DNA of 42,093 nt from Thioclava sp. SK-1. Its GTDB lineage: Bacteria; Pseudomonadota; Alphaproteobacteria; Rhodobacterales; Rhodobacteraceae. The notes below the pieces were generated by a model, which was not told where the DNA came from, did no database searches, and saw nothing but the letters and a program-made list of their open reading frames with translations. Positions 1-7,422 of the stretch are shown here, piece after piece (the stretch's first letter is position 1; each line of letters opens with the position of its first letter). The stretch spans positions 1-42,093 of the forward strand of contig NZ_MDHA01000056.1 in assembly GCF_001705665.1 (NCBI RefSeq). Direction: 5' to 3'. The translations under genes and the position numbers were made by a program.

Positions 1-658
1 AATGGTTTGATCCTTTTGCAGAAATGTAAAGATGCCTTATGGGACAAGTTTGTCACGGAAGCGCCACGACCGCGCACGCCGTAAGAGCAGCAATACAGCG
101 ATCGCAAGCTTCGCTCGCGATGCTGTGCCGGGAGCTGGGGATCAACCCAAAGACAGTTGCGAAGTGGCGTAGACGGCAGACGGTTGATGATCTCAAGACG
201 GGCCTAAAGACGCCACGTTCTGCGGTCCTCCCGAAGGCTGAGTAGGCGGCTATTGTCGCGTTTCGACGCCACACGCTGCTGCCGCTTGATGACTGCCCCT
301 ATGCGCCTCAGCCGTCCATCCCGCACCTGACACGCTCGGCGCCACCGCCCGCAAACAACGCTGCATGTGCAGCGAACGTCAGAAAGCTCCGCAACGCAGC
401 CAATGCTTCTGAGAAATTTCCTGTAATGCGGATGAGCGACAGGATCCACGGCTGCAATGCGGCATGAATGTTTGCTGAGCCGAAGCAAACATTTCGCTGC
501 GTGCGCGTGCAACCTAAAGGTGGCGCTTCTGCTACGGGCTCTATTCCGTCAAGCGGCGATGCAGGACAAGCCTTGATCTTGCTCCGCTCAGAATGTCGGC
601 TTCCACCTTTGTTGGGCGATCGGCTTGTCGCCGCAGCGAAGGTCCGGAATCCGCCCTC
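1..658. repeat. Left copy of 658-base terminal inverted repeat
   Basis: Bases 1-658 match the reverse complement of 41436-42093 with 14 substitutions and no gaps in a base-by-base comparison (about 98% identity). The match ends abruptly at 658 and 41436. The outer part holds a broken IS481-type transposase. The inner part (about 339-658) is non-coding and contains perfect hairpins: a 6-base stem at 360-373, and a 10-base stem with arms 467-476 and 484-493. Both hairpins are preserved in the other copy. Homologous recombination between the copies could invert the roughly 41 kb between them. They might instead simply be where an assembly broke at a repeated element. Confidence 0.95.
39..338 (+). 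pseudogene. IS481-family transposase, N-terminal fragment (left copy)
   Basis: The first 68 codons (ATG at 39) encode the start of an IS481-type transposase, including a helix-turn-helix around the motif ELGINPKTVAKW that would bind the element ends. A TAG at 243-245 interrupts the frame. Transposase-like sequence continues beyond it (AAIVAFRRHTLLPLDDC, then an HLTRS-like stretch) to about 338, where homology stops and unrelated repeat DNA begins. The DDE catalytic domain is absent, so this copy cannot encode an active transposase. The same TAG and the same breakpoint occur in the right copy, so the gene was broken before the 658-base unit was duplicated. Confidence 0.85.
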
Positions 659-738
659 ACGTGCATGACCACCGGTTTGGTTGAGGGATTGCGATGGTGC
701 CCGTTCCTCTTATTCTGGGCCAAAGTTGATCGAATAAG

Positions 739-1929
739 GTGTCGCGTTTGAACCACTGGAGGCTCGCCCGCCAGCTCGGGCTCTACATTTCCGAAGCAGG
801 CGGTTCTGGTTCCGTAATATGGCAACCGCGCGGCTGGACGCTGCACCGCGTTCTTGAGGGCCACTTCCTCAGGCTGCTTCAAACGTCTGGCTTCAGTGAG
901 GTTCGAACCTCCGTCGCTGGAGTGGACAAAATCATCGGTGTGGTCTTCGGGACCGATGGTGACGGTTTGCCAGAGGCGGAAGTGCTCAGGGCCGATCTGA
1001 GTCATGGCAGCGGTCAGCGCCGGTCGTGCGGCGGTCACCTTCGGCTTTTCGATGCAGGACTGAAATCCTGGCGCGATCTGCCGGTCCGGTATTCCGAGTT
1101 CGTTGAGTGCGATGGAGGGAATGCTGGCGCCTTGGGCGACCATTCGCCCTTTGCCGCGTCTGTCGCGCTGGATGCCCATGTCCTGTGTTTGTCTGAGCAG
1201 ATCAGGGACGAAACGACGGCAATTATCGCCATGGTGCGTGATGCCTATGCGGGGATGGGGTTGCCGGACCTGGAGCTGGTTCTGCGCCCAGGCTTTATCG
1301 ACGTTGTGACCGTCGGAATTGAGTTGGAAGAGGCTGAGGCGGCGTTCGTCGGAGCTGCAATGGCCGCGGGGGTGAAGGGCATCAGGCAATCGGATCGCAC
1401 GCTGCCGACGGGACCTGGCCTGCAGTTCTTGCTCCCTGATCGTAAAGGTCGCCTGAAAGACGTTGGGACGCTGCAGTTGGACGTCATAACTGCCAGCCTG
1501 AACGGAACACGGTATGTGGCCAAGGATGGTGGACGTTCCACGCCGGCCATACTTCATTTCACCGTTGTCAATTCCATCGCCCAAGTGATCGCCATGGTGT
1601 TGGAGCAACACCAAGGTCGACTGCCGTACTGGATGGCTCCGGTGCAAGTGGCTGTCCTGCCTGTTTCGGCTCTGCATGCGGACTTTGCATCCCATGCCAC
1701 GGCGGCTCTGAAATCCTCCGGCCTCCGATCGTTGCTTTTCGCACAGCGTGAAACGCTGTCACGAAGGATCGTGCGGGTGCGCGAACAGATGATCCCCGTC
1801 ATTGCGGTGATCGGTGCCCGGGAAGTCGATCGGGAAACCGTATCGATCCGGATTGGCGAGGTGATCCACGACGTCCCCCTCAGTGAAGTCGGTGGGTTTC
1901 TGAGCTCGCAGTTCCCTGCGCCCAAGTAG
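739..1929 (+). CDS. Threonyl-tRNA-synthetase-like catalytic-core protein, probably not an active synthetase
   Basis: 396 residues starting at GTG 739, with an in-frame TGA at 727-729. It aligns by eye with the class II core and anticodon-binding domain of ThrRS: motif 1 region (HWRLARQLGLY, then GWTLHRVLE), DLPVRYSEF, and QGRLPYWMAPVQVAVLPVS leading into the C-terminal anticodon domain. The N-terminal TGS and editing domains are missing. The residues equivalent to the three zinc/threonine ligands remain (C97, H147, H273). The motif 2 HRNE block reads DGGN (125-128), and the motif 3 arginine is Gln282, so ATP binding and amino-acid activation are unlikely. It could be a threonine-sensing or regulatory paralogue, or a decaying truncated gene. 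The frame stays open across both domains, which favours a maintained protein. Confidence 0.75.
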   Translation: MSRLNHWRLARQLGLYISEAGGSGSVIWQPRGWTLHRVLEGHFLRLLQTSGFSEVRTSVAGVDKIIGVVFGTDGDGLPEAEVLRADLSHGSGQRRSCGGHLRLFDAGLKSWRDLPVRYSEFVECDGGNAGALGDHSPFAASVALDAHVLCLSEQIRDETTAIIAMVRDAYAGMGLPDLELVLRPGFIDVVTVGIELEEAEAAFVGAAMAAGVKGIRQSDRTLPTGPGLQFLLPDRKGRLKDVGTLQLDVITASLNGTRYVAKDGGRSTPAILHFTVVNSIAQVIAMVLEQHQGRLPYWMAPVQVAVLPVSALHADFASHATAALKSSGLRSLLFAQRETLSRRIVRVREQMIPVIAVIGAREVDRETVSIRIGEVIHDVPLSEVGGFLSSQFPAPK

Positions 1930-2447
1930 CGGTTTCAGCACCGGGACAGCGGGCATGCGGTTCGAACTTGGTGAGACAGGAGCATCACGTCACATCAGTC
2001 CATCTCCGGCGCAGTATGATTCGGGATTTGGTGGTCGTCTGCGTCCGACTGGAGACGGCGCACGCGGGTGTGTGCCCGTTGCGGGGGCTCTTCCGAAGAT
2101 GACTGCTGTTTTTCGCAAGTGCCGGAAATGACGTTCGGGCCCTTGCGAAAAACAGGAGCGTCCGCGCTTGCGTCCCGGAAACGACTTGCAAGTTGTAGGG
2201 TTTGTCAGATCCGAGCCTCCTGAAATCAGGCTCTTGAACCGTGCGAGTAAGTTGAGGCTAAAAATTTTCAATGATAGCAATTGGTTGAGTGAAGATCCCT
2301 TTGAGATTGGGCTTCTCTGAATTCAATGTTCTTGCTATGTTCTTGCTGCGGCGGTCATGGATAAGCGCTGCACCAACCAACATCAGGGCGAACATTCTGA
2401 AACACGGATTTCCGTGACCGGTCGCCCTTTGCCCAGAGGACATCACC
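1930..2447. other. Non-coding leader region of the AAA/FtsH-like gene
   Basis: No convincing gene is seen in these 518 bases. The stretch is rich in symmetry. A perfect 14-base inverted repeat (2106-2119 with 2142-2155, containing TTTTTCGCAA) is separated by 22 bases. A GAGCC/GGCTC hairpin lies at 2213-2233. An SOS box lies at 2328-2342. A CACGGA-TT-TCCGTG palindrome lies at 2403-2416. It is most simply the regulatory region of the downstream gene. Confidence 0.6.
2328..2342 (+). promoter_or_regulatory. Predicted LexA (SOS) box
   Basis: GTTC at 2328-2331 and GTTC at 2339-2342 are separated by exactly 7 bases. This matches the direct-repeat LexA operator GTTC-N7-GTTC known from Rhodobacter and other alphaproteobacteria. 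It lies 105 bases upstream of the ATG of the AAA/FtsH-like gene, in an otherwise non-coding leader. The site is also part of a tandem ATGTTCTTGCT repeat. DNA-damage induction of the downstream gene is the natural inference. No promoter hexamers could be assigned with confidence. Confidence 0.65.
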
Positions 2448-4505
2448 ATGCCTGACACGCAGCACCATCCGAGCTGGACCAGCGCGGTCTTTGCCAAGAT
2501 TCTCTATCATCTCATCGAGGTGGCGCCGGAGAAGCCGAAGACGAAACTGGCCGCCGCCAGTGGCCGTACTGGGTCTCTTCATTCCGATTTTGCGGTGTTC
2601 AAGGACCCCGATTTCGACCTCGGGCAGTTCATCGCGCTGATGATGTTCATGAGAGCCTCCCTGAACGCCGAGTTCGATATCTTCGGGCACAAGGCGATCA
2701 CGGTCGTGCGGTCTCATCTGCAGTCGGGTGATCTAACCAAAGCGATCAGGATCGCCGCACCGGCCGACCGGTACCTTGATTGCGACCTGCCGAAGGACTG
2801 TGGCCCCAAGAAACGCGTCCATCTTCGGATGCTGGAGGGCCAATGCAGGCAGGACCTCATGATCTACGAATTCTCGCTTATGCTCTCGACCGGAGAGCCG
2901 ATCGTCTACCTCACCGACATGTCACAGAAGCACGAGAGCCAGCTACCGCTTTGCCCGCGGAAGCCCCTTACCCTCGGTCCGGTAGACCACGAGATTATCA
3001 GCTTGGCCCTCGGTTTCGAATTCGGCGGTGAAGCGGAGGCAGAGCATCCCGTTCTGGCAGGGTGTGACTTCACTCATGTGAGACCATTCGATCTGGTTTG
3101 CGCCTGCCGCGCAGAGGATCGGCAGAGCGCAATCCAGTTCCTGATGGACCTGCCGCAGACCCGGTACCCGGACGATGACGAAGAAGACGATGAAGACCTG
3201 CTGCCCGATATCCCCCCGTCTGTTGCCGATCTGGACGACCTGGCTGGCTACGGCGAGGCAAAGGTCGCAGCACAGGATTTGCTGGATGCCCTCTCGGCAT
3301 ATCAGTCGGGGGAATTGGAGTGGTCTGACGTGCCCCGCGGCCTGCTTCTGATCGGGCCTCCGGGTACGGGCAAAACGGAACTCGGGCGGGCAATGAGCCG
3401 GACTGTCGGCGTCTCTTTTGTCGCGAGTTCGTATTCTGAGTGGCAGGCCGGAGGGCACCTCGGGGATTTCATGAAGTCCATGAAGCGGACGTTCGAAGAG
3501 GCGAAGAGCGCAAGGCCCACGGTCCTGTTTTTGGACGAACTGGACGCGTTTCATCAGTCCGATGGCAGGCACTCAAGTTATGATTTGAAGGCCACAAAGG
3601 GCCTGCTCGAGCAGTTGGACGGCATCCGCGGGCGGGAGGGCGTCATTGTCGTCGGCGCCGCGAACGAATTCGACAAGATTCCCCCGGCGCTCCGCAGGTC
3701 AGGGCGTTTTGACACGATCGCGACCATCCCGCTGCCCTGTCAAAAGGACCTTGCCGTGATTGTCGGGCAGCATCTGCGGTCGGTCGATGACGACATTGAT
3801 GTCGAAGCCTGTGCCGTGCAGGCCATGGGGCGGACGGGTGCTGACTGCGCCGCGGCGATCCGGAAGGGACGCGCGACGGCACGGCGCAATCGACGCAAGT
3901 TGATCACCACGGACATTCTGGAGGCGCTCGCCGGGCGATTGCACAACATGCCGCCCGATGTCCTGCTGCGCATGGCAATTCACGAATGCGGTGACGCGCT
4001 TGTTGGACATTCCTACCCGGAGCTGACCGTCGAGTATCTGCGGCTGTCTGAAGATGGCGGCGAATGCCGGACCGCGGGTCAAGGCATGGTACACACCTCT
4101 GCTACGCTGCATCGCGATCGCACCGTTCTTCTGGCCGGGCGAATGGCTGAGATCCTCGTATTGGGAGAACCATCGAGCGGTGCAGGAGGTGCGAGCGATT
4201 CCGATCTGGCGAAGGTGCTCAGGTCCGCCGCGAATGAGATCGGCGCTTATGGTCTGGGCCAGAATGGTCCGCTTTGGCTGGGGCCGAGCAATTCGGAAGT
4301 TCTTATTCGCGAAGTCATCCAAGGTAACCTGCCGGAAGTATCCGCGCTGATCGCGGCGGCAGATAAGGAAGCGCGGTGCCGCTTGCAGCCACAATTGTTC
4401 AAGATGGCGGAGATGGCACGCGCCGTTCTGGAAACGGGCGTCCTGACTGGGGAGCGCCTTTCACAGCTGCTGTCTCAGGCTCAAACGCCGGATACCGCCG
4501 CATGA
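2448..4505 (+). CDS. AAA+ ATPase with degenerate FtsH-like peptidase domain
   Basis: 685 residues; the ATG at 2448 has an AGAGGAC ribosome-binding site upstream. The first roughly 250 residues are unrecognised and include an acidic run near 240-255 (DDDEEDDEDLLPD). An AAA+ domain follows: Walker A GPPGTGKT (303-310), Walker B VLFLDELDA, and an RRSGRFD arginine-finger region. The C-terminal part resembles the M41 peptidase of FtsH (a LLAGRMAEILVLGEPSSGAG stretch, then ASDSDLAKV and YGLG). The HEAGH zinc motif reads HECGD (512-516), so one histidine ligand is lost. No transmembrane segment is seen, so it is a soluble FtsH relative. It is probably an unfoldase or remodelling ATPase, with peptidase activity doubtful. 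The SOS box upstream suggests damage-induced expression. Confidence 0.8.
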   Translation: MPDTQHHPSWTSAVFAKILYHLIEVAPEKPKTKLAAASGRTGSLHSDFAVFKDPDFDLGQFIALMMFMRASLNAEFDIFGHKAITVVRSHLQSGDLTKAIRIAAPADRYLDCDLPKDCGPKKRVHLRMLEGQCRQDLMIYEFSLMLSTGEPIVYLTDMSQKHESQLPLCPRKPLTLGPVDHEIISLALGFEFGGEAEAEHPVLAGCDFTHVRPFDLVCACRAEDRQSAIQFLMDLPQTRYPDDDEEDDEDLLPDIPPSVADLDDLAGYGEAKVAAQDLLDALSAYQSGELEWSDVPRGLLLIGPPGTGKTELGRAMSRTVGVSFVASSYSEWQAGGHLGDFMKSMKRTFEEAKSARPTVLFLDELDAFHQSDGRHSSYDLKATKGLLEQLDGIRGREGVIVVGAANEFDKIPPALRRSGRFDTIATIPLPCQKDLAVIVGQHLRSVDDDIDVEACAVQAMGRTGADCAAAIRKGRATARRNRRKLITTDILEALAGRLHNMPPDVLLRMAIHECGDALVGHSYPELTVEYLRLSEDGGECRTAGQGMVHTSATLHRDRTVLLAGRMAEILVLGEPSSGAGGASDSDLAKVLRSAANEIGAYGLGQNGPLWLGPSNSEVLIREVIQGNLPEVSALIAAADKEARCRLQPQLFKMAEMARAVLETGVLTGERLSQLLSQAQTPDTAA

Positions 4506-4603
4506 TACTCCCAAGCCTGCACTGAACGTGCGGTCCCGAAGTCCTCACGCCCAAGCGGTGACCCGCCGCTCGGGATGTGAGCTGAATTCATCAACGTAAC
4601 GGG

Positions 4604-4990
4604 ATGGACGACATGGAAGAAAACATGGGTGTTCTCGTCATAGGGATCATGATTACAGTATGTGCGCTCGGCTTTTCTGTCTTGGCCTATCTGCGATCTG
4701 TAAGAAGCGCGGAGCCAGATCCAGAGCGGCTGCGCCAATTCATTGAAAGCGCGCCGATGGATCGTCTGAAGCCCGCCAGAGGGGATGAACCCGAAACGCC
4801 TCAGCACGAAACCGACGGCGCAGCCTCAGATGATCGGGGGCAAGACCGATGCGGCACCCCTAGGGTGTATTTCCGATTGATGGCTACCCTCAGCGTCGAA
4901 TTCGGGCTTGGACAGGCACCAGCATCAGCCGGTTGCAACTGCTGCCCGTGCCCGGCGGGCCGAGGAAAAGCAGCACCTAGGCGCGGTTGA
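4604..4990 (+). CDS. Small single-span membrane protein with recombined C-terminal tail
   Basis: 128 codons from ATG 4604. A second ATG at 4625, preceded by GGAAG at good spacing, is an equally likely start. One hydrophobic helix (about residues 9-30) is followed by a charged motif, DPERLRQFIESAPMDRL (about 39-55). The same motif occurs in the 51-residue protein at 33517-33672, and together they form a paralogous pair. The last roughly 15-20 codons are read through the broken end of an IS21 istB remnant, so the native C-terminus has probably been lost. It lies 98 bases after the AAA/FtsH-like gene on the same strand and could share its transcript. Function is unknown; the expected topology is a short N-terminal membrane anchor with a small hydrophilic domain. 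Confidence 0.6.
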   Translation: MDDMEENMGVLVIGIMITVCALGFSVLAYLRSVRSAEPDPERLRQFIESAPMDRLKPARGDEPETPQHETDGAASDDRGQDRCGTPRVYFRLMATLSVEFGLGQAPASAGCNCCPCPAGRGKAAPRRG

Positions 4991-5750
4991 TGAACTCCAG
5001 CTGGGCGAGCGCCATGATGCGATGCCGGTCCAGGGATGGCTGGTAGGAGAAGTCGAAGCTCTCGAGCGTCTTGATCGGCGTGAGCCGGGCCGTGCGCAGT
5101 TCGACACCGACGCGGCGCCCTTCGCGCAGGGTAAATTCTTCCGCCAGTGTAGGGCGTCGATCGCCTCGATGGAGGTCATCTAGCCATTTTCCAGTTGGCT
5201 GAGGACTTGGTCCAGCGTTTCGAGGGCGCGGGCCATGTGCAGGCTGACAAGGCTTTGGCGAATGCGTTCCGTGACCGGGATCATGGACGGCCCTCCGGCT
5301 GGCTGGCCAGGCGCTGACCGACAGCCTCGTGAGACAGGCCAGAGACCGGCCCAGCACCGCGGTATCCGCAGGGGATGGTTGTTTGACCACGGCCTGGCGC
5401 GCGACAGGCACCGGCTTGCGATGGCTGGGACCGACACGCTGCTGGTTACTGTCCTCCAGAACCGGATGGCACGCGATCAGCGCCCCATCCTCGAAGATTC
5501 GCACCTCGGTCGCGTGGTTCTGGACTTTGACGAACTGGCACCGGGTCGTATCCGGAACGCTGTATTGGTTGCCGCGAGCAGCGACCATGCCCTCCTGGCT
5601 GATACGGCGCTCCACGATCAGGACCGCCTCGTAGGGTCGGGCCGGAAGTGCCACGAGGTGAGGCCGCTCTTCGGCAAAGTGCTCGTCAACGACCCGTCTG
5701 CGTGGTGGCATGAAAGCGAACTCGAAAGGGCATTCGAAAATTCTCGAAAA
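4930..5750 (-). mobile_element. IS21-family remnant (istA 3' part and istB 5' part)
   Basis: On the minus strand, about 5750-5290 encodes the C-terminal part of an IstA transposase (HFAEERPHLVALPARPYEA, then VERRISQEGMVA, YSVPDTTR and EVRIFEDGALIA). From 5284 down to about 4940 lies the N-terminal part of the IstB helper ATPase (MIPVTERIRQSLVSLHMARA, then FTLREGRRVG, SFDFSYQPSLDR and a LFLGPPGTG Walker A). Both are broken. There is a stop and frame change at the istA start (about 5685-5735), a stop after LENG, a frame change after IEAIDAL, and a TAG before the Walker A. istB ends right after GPPGTG. No IS21 terminal repeats were identified. This is dead transposon debris that cut into the neighbouring membrane-protein gene. 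Confidence 0.85.
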
Positions 5751-6750
5751 AGGGTGCAAAAAGGGTACGAAAAGGACCTCGGAGCCGCCCGAGGGGGCTG
5801 AATGACGCGACCTTTGCGGCCTCTGCCGATCTGAATTTGGGCATCTCCGGCGAAGACGATCGGCGCCGTGGGGATGACCTCAATGAGCGCGTCGTGCAAT
5901 CGACGGCCGGTTGCCGAGAGAGGCAACAGATCGGCAAGAGAACGGATTTACCCCACTTTACCTCGACCGAGGGTAATTACCCTGCCAACGGGGTAAACCC
6001 GCTATGCGACGACCTGCCAGCACTCGTACGAGCCATTAGCCGATCACACGCAGTTCACGTTTCACATGGTCAGCAAATGGATGCCACCCGCAGTTCCTTC
6101 GTGAAGCCCGAGGTGGAGAAGCAACGAAACTTGGCGGCTTCCGTCTCCAGAAAACGTACCGACAGCAACGTCGTCATTGATTGCGATGGCAGCAATGATT
6201 GACCTGTCAGCGTCGCACCGAAAGCTTGCGACGCGGGGCAAAGCGGCCCATTGGTCAATTTCACCCTAAGTCATTGAAAAATATAAAGACCACCAGAAAC
6301 CTAGGTTGCTGGTGGCCATTCTTATCATGTCGAAAGGTCAAATTTCAGTGGAAAAGGTCATTTATTTCTATGTCTAACAACTGTGGCGCGCCATCTAACA
6401 TTACCTATCAACATCTCAAAAATCGTTTCTTTTCAATGCGGCTCGTTCCCATTGGCGCATCCGTTTGAAACAAAATTTCATAAAGAATGACCTTTGTGGC
6501 AGACCTAGCTCTTCCCCAACCGCGCCGCCCCTATGTGTCCTAAGTTAACTTGTGCACGCTTAAAGTGGTGTCACGCAAGGCTCGATCATCGTCAATTCAG
6601 CGGCAGCCATCAACCGACACGATCGGCCCTGAGCAGTCATTCAACACGCCGGTTCATGCGGCATCACAGCTTCAACAAAGCGGACATTGATTTATGACAC
6701 GCCATACACGATGACTCGACGCGGGACGCAATGGGGAGTGAGAGCAGATC
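5751..6750. other. 1-kb region without a convincing gene; palindromes and short repeats
   Basis: A frame at 5837-6202 on the plus strand is open but unlike any protein family I recognise, and I do not call it. The region contains a cluster of TTACCC/GGGTAA words around a perfect 12-base palindrome (5971-5982). It also contains a hairpin with 7-base arms (6290-6296 and 6309-6315), two AAAGGTCA words exactly 20 bases apart (6333-6340 and 6353-6360), and the palindrome TGGCGCGCCA (6384-6393). The second half is more AT-rich than its surroundings. It may hold the left end of one of the mobile elements and the promoter for the gene at 6751. Confidence 0.5.
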
Positions 6751-7308
6751 ATGATTGATCTACGAAAAATTGGGGAAGACCTCGTCTGGCCGGATTGCTT
6801 GGAGCCAAGGGGATATGGCGACCATTCTGTTGAGGACTTCAGAAGCTGGTGGAAACGAAATGGTGAGAATCTGAAGCAATTGCCGGAAGCCCTCGCCGAG
6901 CAATGGATATATCGCCATTGGCGTGATTCCGTAGCTTCATTTATCCCAATAGACGACTTGGAATATCGTGAAGAGACTTGGCCTCCTGATCACTTCATCA
7001 CAAAAGTTGGGACCGTGAGAGGCAACGAGCCGCTGAACCCAAAACATGATTTCAAGGTGTTCAGCGGCCACCGAACTGGCGAGAAGCTCATGACTGCACA
7101 AGCACTGGACTCAGGTCATTGGGACTATCCGCCAATAGTGTTGAAAACCCCAGAAGGCTTCATAGACTGCATCGGACACCACATCAAAACTGAGTACTTC
7201 TTGGTCGAAGGTCACAAGCGCCGCCGTTACTTGAACGCACTTCTGAACCGCGGGAAAAAAGTTTCAGATCAAAGGGTATTCGTCATCTATTCGCCAAGCT
7301 TAGCTTGA
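6751..7308 (+). CDS. Hypothetical protein with ParB/sulfiredoxin-like motif
   Basis: 185 residues, ATG at 6751, with a purine-rich GGGAG/GAGAG stretch upstream. The C-terminal half contains PPIVLKTPEGFIDCIGHHIK followed by YFLVEGHKRRRYLNAL. That resembles the box with a D/E-G-x-R-type signature of ParB-like nuclease/NTPase domains (known family feature; the match here is by eye and modest). The N-terminal part is rich in tryptophan and charged residues and is unrecognised. It ends 114 bases before the giant helicase gene in the same orientation. No terminator is apparent between them, so the two may be one transcription unit. A defence or DNA-processing role is inference from context only. 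Confidence 0.55.
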   Translation: MIDLRKIGEDLVWPDCLEPRGYGDHSVEDFRSWWKRNGENLKQLPEALAEQWIYRHWRDSVASFIPIDDLEYREETWPPDHFITKVGTVRGNEPLNPKHDFKVFSGHRTGEKLMTAQALDSGHWDYPPIVLKTPEGFIDCIGHHIKTEYFLVEGHKRRRYLNALLNRGKKVSDQRVFVIYSPSLA

Positions 7309-7422
7309 GCCAAGCGGCACATAGCAATCATTACTCAAGATTACCATTGCCGCAGCGCGGCTTCCCCATACCGGCCCTTCACCCATACTTGGTCGCAACC
7401 AATTTTTTCGATTGAATTCGGC

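Noticed and set aside
541-1695. Long minus-strand open frame opposite the ThrRS-like gene
   Set aside because: It has no recognisable motif, and its composition is that of an antisense frame. The plus strand shows clear ThrRS-domain similarity over the same bases.
5837-6202. 121-codon plus-strand frame next to the IS21 remnant
   Set aside because: No ribosome-binding site or recognisable family. It reads through the GGGTAA palindrome cluster and looks like chance openness.
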